Positions 6,210-10,601 of a stretch of DNA of 10,601 nt are shown here, in pieces. The translations under genes and the position numbers were made by a program. Source of the stretch: JBGPYM01 sp041493205 (GTDB lineage Bacteria; Bacteroidota; Ignavibacteria; UBA10030; UBA6906); NCBI GenBank assembly GCA_041493205.1, contig JBGPYM010000096.1:1-10601 (forward strand), given 5' to 3'. Every line of letters starts with the position of its first letter. Position 1 is the stretch's first letter. The notes beneath the pieces are model-generated. The model made no database searches. It saw only the letters and a program-made list of their open reading frames with translations, and had not been told where the DNA came from.

Positions 6210-8645
6210 ATGAAGTCGTGTGCCGCATTGTTCCTTCCGGTCCTGTTCGTGAGCACGCTGTTCGCCCAACAGCCTCTGTTTGCGGTTCGTGACGAGGGAG
6301 AGAGCCCGAGCCGGGCGTATGATGTCGTCCATTACAGAATCGAGGTTTCCTTTGACGAACCCCGGAGGAAAGTCACCGGCACCACCGCCATCACTCTGGT
6401 CCCGTTTCCCGATCAGGTCCAGGAGGTGACGCTCGACGCCGAGCATCTGGATGTCACCAGCGTGATGCTTGGATCGACCAAACTCCGGTTCACGGTGCAT
6501 CCGAAGACACTCGCCATCATGCTCGACCGGCCGTACACATTCCGGGACACGCTGACGCTCTCGATCGGATATTCGTGTACGCCCGCCCGGGGCCTGTTTT
6601 TCGTGCAGCCCGATTCGGCGTATCCGGACAGGCCCTGGCAGATCTGGACACAGGGGGAAGACATGGACAACCACTTCTGGTTTCCCTGCCACGACTTCCC
6701 CAATGATGTCGCGACCAGTGAAGTGATTGCGACGGTGCGTGATTCTTACATGGCGCTTTCGAACGGGCGTCTGGTGAGCGTTACGCAGGACAAGAAAAAG
6801 AAGACAAAGACCTTTCACTGGTCGCAGGACATCCCCCATGTGTCGTATCTGATCATGCTCGCTGCGGGCGAGTATGCCGTCCTGAAAGACAGGGCAGGTT
6901 CCGTTCCTGTTGAGTACTGGGTGTATCCGTCGGATGTGGAAGACGCGAAAGTCTGCTTCGCGCAGACACCGGCAATGATCACATGGTTCAGCGAGAAGAT
7001 CGGCTACCCGTATGCGTGGGCGAAATACGCCCAGGTGCTGATACGCGACTACACGGTGGGGGGCATGGAAAACACCAGCGCCACCGGCCTTGCAGACAAT
7101 ATCACGGTGTACGATGCGCGTGCGCGGGTTGATGAAATACCCACGAGCCTCATCGCGCATGAGCTGGCCCATCAATGGTGGGGGGACGTGGTCACGTGCA
7201 GGGACTGGCGGCACCTCTGGCTCAATGAGAGCTTTGCCAGTTATTTCGACCCGCTCTGGCACGAAGAGGCGTTCGGCAGGGACGAATTCGACTACACGAT
7301 GTATCAGTCGCAGCAATCGGGGATCACCTCCGACAAGACCGCCGGGCGCAAGCCCATCGTGAGCGTCGGCTCGTATGGCTCAAACCTCTATCCGCGGGGC
7401 GCGTCCGTTCTTCACATGCTCCGATTTGTCCTGGGCGACCGGCTCTTCTGGAAGGCGATGCATCACTACATCACCAAGCACCAGCATACGGTCGTCGAGA
7501 CCAACGATCTGAAAGTCGCCATCGAAGAGGCAACGGGGCAGAACCTGTTCTGGTTCTTCGACCAGTGGCTGTACAAAGCAGGGTATCCCGTCTTTGCCTT
7601 GAAATCCACCTGGAACGACTCCTCCAGGAGCCTCCTCCTCGGTGTCCGCCAGACCCAGAAGATGGACAGCCTCACCGGTGTGTTCCGCACTCCCGTGGAC
7701 ATCGAGCTGACGATGCCGGAGGGAAGCACCACTTCCCGTGTGAACATTCTCTCCGCGGACACGACGTTTGTCTTCCATACGCTCTCGCGGCCGAACCTCG
7801 TCGTGTTCGACAAAGGGAACTGGCTCCTGAAGGAACTCCACTGGTCCAAATCCGCCGATGAGTGGAAGTATCAGGCCATATTGGCAACCAATCCCGTTGA
7901 CCGCGTCAGGGCCGTGCAGGGGCTGGTGAAGGACGACCGGGCCGGAGAAACCCTTCCTGTTCTGGCGACGATCGCACGGAGCGACAGAATGTGGGCAGTG
8001 CGTCGGGAAGCTCTGTACGCTTTGGAGAAGATGGACTCCCTGAACGATGCACAGAAGAAAGAGGCCGCGGGAGTGCTCGTTGCCGCTGCCACCGACCCGA
8101 AATCTGCGGTACGCCAGACGGCGGTCTATCAGATGCGCGGGTACCACGGTGATAATGTGACGGCGGCGCTCACTGCCGCGCTGAAGGATTCGAGCTACCG
8201 GGTTGTGGGATACGCCCTCCGGTCGCTTGCGCGCGCGGATTCGGCGCATGCCCTCCCGGCACTTCTCGCACATCTGGCGATACCTTCCCACAATAACGTC
8301 ATTGAAATTGCCGCGCTGGCGGGTCTGTCGGTCGTCGATACGGCAAAGGCCGTGGAGGTCTCGCTGACGCGTGCGCGGTACGGCAATCCGCAGGCTGTCC
8401 GGCTGGAGGCGTTCAGGATTCTCGGGAGGTATGGAAAGGCGATGAAGGACGTTGCGGTGCTGTATGCTTCTGTGCTGTCCGAACGATCGTCATTTGTACG
8501 CGGTCAGGCAATCCGGTGGCTGGGCGACAACGGCGATGTTTCCATTCTCCCCCGGCTCCAGGTGATCGCCAACGACACAGAGGACAGATCTTCGGACGCC
8601 GCGCGGGCAAGCGTTGAGAAGATCAAGAAACGGACGGCCCCCTGA
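6210..8645 (+). CDS. secreted M1 family zinc aminopeptidase with C-terminal HEAT repeats
   Basis: This 811-residue protein has GGAGG four bases before its ATG. It opens with a signal peptide (hydrophobic 5-18, cleavage near FAQ at 20), so it acts in the periplasm or outside. The beta-sandwich N-domain (about 35-225) leads into the catalytic gluzincin domain: the exopeptidase motif GGMEN (284-288), the zinc site HELAH (317-321) with Glu340 in LNES, and the transition-state Tyr394 in LYPRGASVLHML. The enzyme removes single N-terminal residues from peptides; specificity cannot be read. After a short beta segment (about 460-540), residues 560-800 form degenerate helical pairs with HEAT-like phrases (AVRREALYAL, AVRQTAVYQM, YRVVGYALRSLA, AVRLEAFRILG, FVRGQAIRWLG). 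This helical tail stands where the usual ERAP1-like C-domain lies in other M1 enzymes. The stop overlaps the end of the convergent small membrane-protein gene by 23 bases. Confidence 0.94.
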   Translation: MKSCAALFLPVLFVSTLFAQQPLFAVRDEGESPSRAYDVVHYRIEVSFDEPRRKVTGTTAITLVPFPDQVQEVTLDAEHLDVTSVMLGSTKLRFTVHPKTLAIMLDRPYTFRDTLTLSIGYSCTPARGLFFVQPDSAYPDRPWQIWTQGEDMDNHFWFPCHDFPNDVATSEVIATVRDSYMALSNGRLVSVTQDKKKKTKTFHWSQDIPHVSYLIMLAAGEYAVLKDRAGSVPVEYWVYPSDVEDAKVCFAQTPAMITWFSEKIGYPYAWAKYAQVLIRDYTVGGMENTSATGLADNITVYDARARVDEIPTSLIAHELAHQWWGDVVTCRDWRHLWLNESFASYFDPLWHEEAFGRDEFDYTMYQSQQSGITSDKTAGRKPIVSVGSYGSNLYPRGASVLHMLRFVLGDRLFWKAMHHYITKHQHTVVETNDLKVAIEEATGQNLFWFFDQWLYKAGYPVFALKSTWNDSSRSLLLGVRQTQKMDSLTGVFRTPVDIELTMPEGSTTSRVNILSADTTFVFHTLSRPNLVVFDKGNWLLKELHWSKSADEWKYQAILATNPVDRVRAVQGLVKDDRAGETLPVLATIARSDRMWAVRREALYALEKMDSLNDAQKKEAAGVLVAAATDPKSAVRQTAVYQMRGYHGDNVTAALTAALKDSSYRVVGYALRSLARADSAHALPALLAHLAIPSHNNVIEIAALAGLSVVDTAKAVEVSLTRARYGNPQAVRLEAFRILGRYGKAMKDVAVLYASVLSERSSFVRGQAIRWLGDNGDVSILPRLQVIANDTEDRSSDAARASVEKIKKRTAP

Positions 8646-8823
8646 GGATCCGCGCGGGGAGCGTGATGATCACGCGGAATAATTCCAGCACCGCATCGAC
8701 GGTGATGCCGATCAGGCGGAAGGGAATCAACAGGACCCAGATGATCGGGTAGGCTACCAGCGCAACAAGAGCGAGAGGCCAGCAGACACACAGGAGCAAC
8801 AGCCACAGAAGTAGTTTCGACAT
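8623..8823 (-). CDS. 66-residue hydrophobic membrane protein, hypothetical
   Basis: A strong GGAGG (8830-8834) stands six bases before the ATG. The product is almost all hydrophobic over residues 3-34 (MSKLLLWLLLLCVCWPLALV and onward, with Trp16-Pro17), enough for one long or two short membrane helices. A mildly amphipathic stretch (about 36-60) and a polar tail follow. It resembles a common small bacterial hypothetical with the same CWPLALxALVxYPIxW pattern, which I recognise only by look; the function is unknown. It overlaps the last 23 bases of the M1 peptidase tail to tail and diverges from the DUF5668/LiaF-like genes, so it may share their envelope context. Confidence 0.72.
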   Translation of the reverse strand: MSKLLLWLLLLCVCWPLALVALVAYPIIWVLLIPFRLIGITVDAVLELFRVIITLPARILRGPSVS

Positions 8824-9008
8824 TGTGCACCTCCATTTGAGTGTACGCCCCCCCGCGCCGTAAGTTGCAGAACGGTGCTCTGCGGGGGCGTTCGCGTCTC
8901 CGGACCGCCATTCACCGGCAGCTTTCCACCGTTCGCCGATTTAACCGCCACTCCGGGACTCCTGCGCCGTATCTTGTGTCAGCATTCATCACTTCAGGAG
9001 GTCATTGT
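8824..9008. promoter_or_regulatory. divergent intergenic region upstream of the LiaF-like operon
   Basis: This 185-base gap serves both the small membrane protein (minus) and the DUF5668/LiaF pair (plus). On the plus strand TATCTT (8970-8975) has the same sequence as the boxes before nfo and the kinase gene. A start near 8982 would leave a 27-base leader holding AGGAGG (8996-9001). No convincing -33/-35 partner is visible. I saw no strong inverted repeat or operator here. Confidence 0.35.
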
Positions 9009-9380
9009 ATGAAAGGAAAACAACGGCTGGGTTCACAGCTTCTGGTGGGGGGCCTGCTGATCCTCGCTGGGCTGGCACTGTTGCTGGAGAACCAGGACAT
9101 CATCGATGTCGGGCCGATCTGGCGTTACTGGCCGCTGCTGGTCATCGGTTTCGGCATTGCAAAGCTCTTCCGCGCTGACACGCGCGAAGAACAGGGATCG
9201 GGGCTCTGGATCCTCATCATCGGCCTCTGGTTCCTGGTATCCGTACTGCGCCTCTGGGGCCTCTCGTTCCACGAAACCTGGCCCGCAGTCTTCATAGCCT
9301 TCGGCGCCTCGATGCTCTGGAAGAGCCTCCCGCCCATGGCGCCTCGCGACTCTGATAAGGAAAACGCCCATGGACTCTAA
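9009..9380 (+). CDS. DUF5668-type (LiaI/LiaF-like) four-helix membrane protein
   Basis: This is a 123-residue protein with AGGAGG seven bases before the ATG. It consists of two repeats of one unit: a Gly/Leu-rich helix, a polar turn, then a helix beginning with Trp-Pro (W41-P42 WPLLVIGFG; W91-P92 WPAVFIAFG). Predicted helices lie at about 9-26, 40-53, 66-82 and 90-104, followed by a short charged tail. This is the pattern of the LiaF N-terminal membrane domain (DUF5668) without any soluble domain. Its stop overlaps the start of the next gene by 11 bases, so the two are translationally coupled. The next protein carries the same membrane unit, so the pair looks like a duplication. Confidence 0.82.
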   Translation: MKGKQRLGSQLLVGGLLILAGLALLLENQDIIDVGPIWRYWPLLVIGFGIAKLFRADTREEQGSGLWILIIGLWFLVSVLRLWGLSFHETWPAVFIAFGASMLWKSLPPMAPRDSDKENAHGL

Positions 9381-10077
9381 GCGATCGTTCCGCATCGGCG
9401 GTCAACTTGTGTTCGGGATTGCCGCGATCCTGTTCGGGGTTGTCTTCCTTCTTGATAACATGGACCTGATTGACGGACGGCAGTACGTACGGTTCTGGCC
9501 CCTGTTCCTGATAGCCTTCGGCGTCATACGGCTGATGCAGCCCAGGGCGGGCGGGTCCGGCCGGTTCGTCGGTTCGATGTTCATTCTCGTCGGAGCGATT
9601 CTTCTCCTGCGGACACTCGGCATGACGGAGCTGGGGTTTCGTGACTTCTGGCCGCTGATTCTCGTACTCATCGGCGGGAGTCTCATATGGGGGAGCGCCT
9701 CACGCAGCCGCGCGCAAACCTCGGACGGGCCGCCTGGCGATGCGTCCTCTACGGTGAGCGGTTTTGCGGTCCTCGGTGCATTTCAGCGTTCCATGAACAC
9801 GCAGGATTTCCGGGGCGGTGAGCTGACCGCCATCATGGGCGGGTGCGAGCTCGACCTGCGCCAGGCCGCAATCAAAGGTGACGAGGCTGTCATCAATACA
9901 TTTGCAGTGTGGGGCGGCATTAAGATCAAGGTGCCGCACACATGGAGCGTCAGCCTGCAGGGCATTCCGATTCTGGCGGGTTTCGAGGACAAGACAGGGC
10001 AACCGGCTGCGCCGGGGGGGAAGCAACTGGTGATCAAAGGAACCGCGGTGATGGGAGGCGTGGAAATAACCAATTAA
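9370..10077 (+). CDS. LiaF-like membrane protein with C-terminal LiaF (DUF2154-type) domain
   Basis: This 235-residue protein combines two DUF5668-like units (helices at about 13-29, 43-56, 65-81, 94-107, with Trp-Pro at 43-44 and 94-95), a Ser/Gly/Pro-rich linker (110-128) and a C-terminal beta-rich domain (128-235). The latter carries the recurrent phrases of the LiaF/'cell wall-active antibiotics response' family: LGAFQRS, FRGGELTAIMGGCELDLR (147-164), AVWGGIKIKVP (179-189) and GTAVMGGVEITN (224-235). In Bacillus, LiaF holds the LiaS kinase inactive until the envelope is stressed. Here the start overlaps the preceding membrane gene, and a LytS-type kinase follows 46 bases downstream, so a negative-regulator role for that kinase is a reasonable inference. 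The start ATG at 9370 follows AAGGA with an 8-base gap. Confidence 0.88.
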   Translation: MDSKRSFRIGGQLVFGIAAILFGVVFLLDNMDLIDGRQYVRFWPLFLIAFGVIRLMQPRAGGSGRFVGSMFILVGAILLLRTLGMTELGFRDFWPLILVLIGGSLIWGSASRSRAQTSDGPPGDASSTVSGFAVLGAFQRSMNTQDFRGGELTAIMGGCELDLRQAAIKGDEAVINTFAVWGGIKIKVPHTWSVSLQGIPILAGFEDKTGQPAAPGGKQLVIKGTAVMGGVEITN

Positions 10078-10112
10078 GGGTGGCTGCGTGAGCACCTGAA
10101 CGGGACATTGGT

Positions 10113-10118
10113 TATCTT
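10113..10118 (+). promoter_or_regulatory. TATCTT box just before the kinase gene (possible leaderless start)
   Basis: TATCTT stands 5 bases before the ATG at 10124, with no Shine-Dalgarno sequence in between. The context TTGGTTATCTTGC (10108-10120) closely matches TTGGTTACCTTTGC before the M1 gene (6175-6188). A start on or next to the ATG would make a leaderless message. No upstream -33/-35 partner is convincing. Confidence 0.33.
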
Positions 10119-10123
10119 GCTTC

Positions 10124-10601
10124 ATGCATCCCATTCTCAAAGACCGGCGAATTCTTTCGCTCTATCTGATTGTCTGGCTTGCGCTTGCCCTGATGCTTGC
10201 CGCACTTATCGCGATCCCCGGAAAAATCCCGGGGGTCGCAGCGCTTGCTCTCTCGCTTCCCCTCATGCTGGTCTATGCGTTCGTTTCCCTCTCCGCCTGG
10301 TACCTCTGCCGGGCGTTCCCGCTGCATGCGACGAACATCGCCCGCCTGCTCGTATCCAACATCCTTGCGGCGGTTCTCTCGAGTGCACTCTGGGTGCTCG
10401 CCGCCACCGGGTGGGGAACGGTTCTTGCATGGCTGCAACCGGAGCTTGGCCAGCAGGCGTGGTACCGCGACGCCCTCCCGCTTCTGGCCGCGGCCGGCGT
10501 TGTGCTGTTCCTCCTGGCAGTCACCGTGAATTATCTGATCGCAACCTTCGAAGCATCGCGTCTCGCCGAGCGAAGCGCTCTGGAGCTGCAGGTGCTTGCC
10601 C
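10124..10601 (+). CDS. sensor histidine kinase, LytS/His_kinase family, N-terminal part (cut by window edge)
   Basis: An ATG-started frame runs open to the end of the window (159 codons seen, no stop), so the gene is incomplete on the right. The visible part is a membrane domain with about four helices (11-31, 37-62, 74-95, 115-139). A charged helical linker (FEASRLAERSALELQVLA, 142-159) then begins, of the kind that in LytS/YehU-type kinases leads straight into the phosphorylated-His motif. The catalytic part is not in view, so the family call rests on this layout and on the LiaF-like genes immediately upstream. In related genomes a LytTR response regulator usually follows. There is no ribosome-binding site, and the start choice rests on the frame and the TATCTT box 5 bases before it. 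Confidence 0.68.
   Translation, partial: MHPILKDRRILSLYLIVWLALALMLAALIAIPGKIPGVAALALSLPLMLVYAFVSLSAWYLCRAFPLHATNIARLLVSNILAAVLSSALWVLAATGWGTVLAWLQPELGQQAWYRDALPLLAAAGVVLFLLAVTVNYLIATFEASRLAERSALELQVLA

Noticed and set aside
6195..7316. 373-codon minus-strand frame opposite the M1 peptidase
   Set aside because: Antisense shadow of the catalytic domain; it has no fold-like hydrophobic pattern or start signal.
7380..8291. 303-codon minus-strand frame opposite the M1 C-terminal half
   Set aside because: Same reasons: shadow frame in GC-rich coding DNA with no recognisable domain.
8661..8675. GCGTGA-TGA-TCACGC hairpin after the M1 gene as a terminator
   Set aside because: Only a 6-base stem, no T-run, and it lies inside the coding region of the small membrane protein, so it may be coincidental.
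1..10601. CRISPR arrays, tRNA or rRNA genes, insertion sequences, phage or defence genes
   Set aside because: No repeated spacer pattern, cloverleaf-like segment, transposase or defence-type motif was seen while reading either strand; the window reads as core and envelope-related genes.

Overview
The window is a high-GC bacterial chromosome segment of densely packed, ordinary-looking genes on both strands. I see no rRNA, tRNA, CRISPR array, insertion sequence or phage gene. The gene content points to the Bacteroidota/Ignavibacteriota (FCB) side of the tree: an S46 dipeptidyl-peptidase, a secreted M1 aminopeptidase with its signal peptide ending in FAQQ, and a LiaF-like protein next to a LytS-type kinase. 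TAYCTT(T) boxes resembling the Bacteroidota -7 element (TAnnTTTG) also lie just upstream of several genes. This placement is inference; no marker gene is present.

Layout, left to right. (1) Positions 1-1586, minus strand: a probable two-gene unit made of a small Cys/His-containing exported protein and an outer-membrane beta-barrel porin-like protein, possibly linked to metal uptake. (2) Positions 1587-1785: a divergent regulatory region with back-to-back promoter candidates. (3) Positions 1786-3993, plus: a secreted S46 dipeptidyl-peptidase with the DPP7-type specificity residue. (4) Positions 4038-5201, minus: anmK, anhydro-N-acetylmuramic acid kinase for cell-wall recycling, bracketed by two near-identical GC-rich palindromes. 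(5) Positions 5283-6143, plus: nfo, endonuclease IV, probably translated from a leaderless mRNA. (6) Positions 6210-8645, plus: an M1 zinc aminopeptidase with a C-terminal HEAT-repeat region. (7) Positions 8623-8823, minus: a 66-residue hydrophobic membrane protein converging on the peptidase. (8) Positions 9009-10601, plus: a short tandem DUF5668-type membrane protein, a longer paralogue carrying a LiaF-type C-terminal domain, and the N-terminal membrane half of a LytS-type sensor histidine kinase cut by the window edge.

Functionally, two exported peptidases suggest use of external peptides: S46 releases dipeptides and M1 removes single residues. AnmK recycles murein sugar, and the last three genes look like a cell-envelope-stress sensing module in which a LytS kinase takes the place of the Firmicutes LiaS. 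The most interesting observations are the palindrome pair around anmK, the shared promoter box with two predicted leaderless genes, and the LiaF-LytS module with its tandem paralogue. None of these proves a new system.
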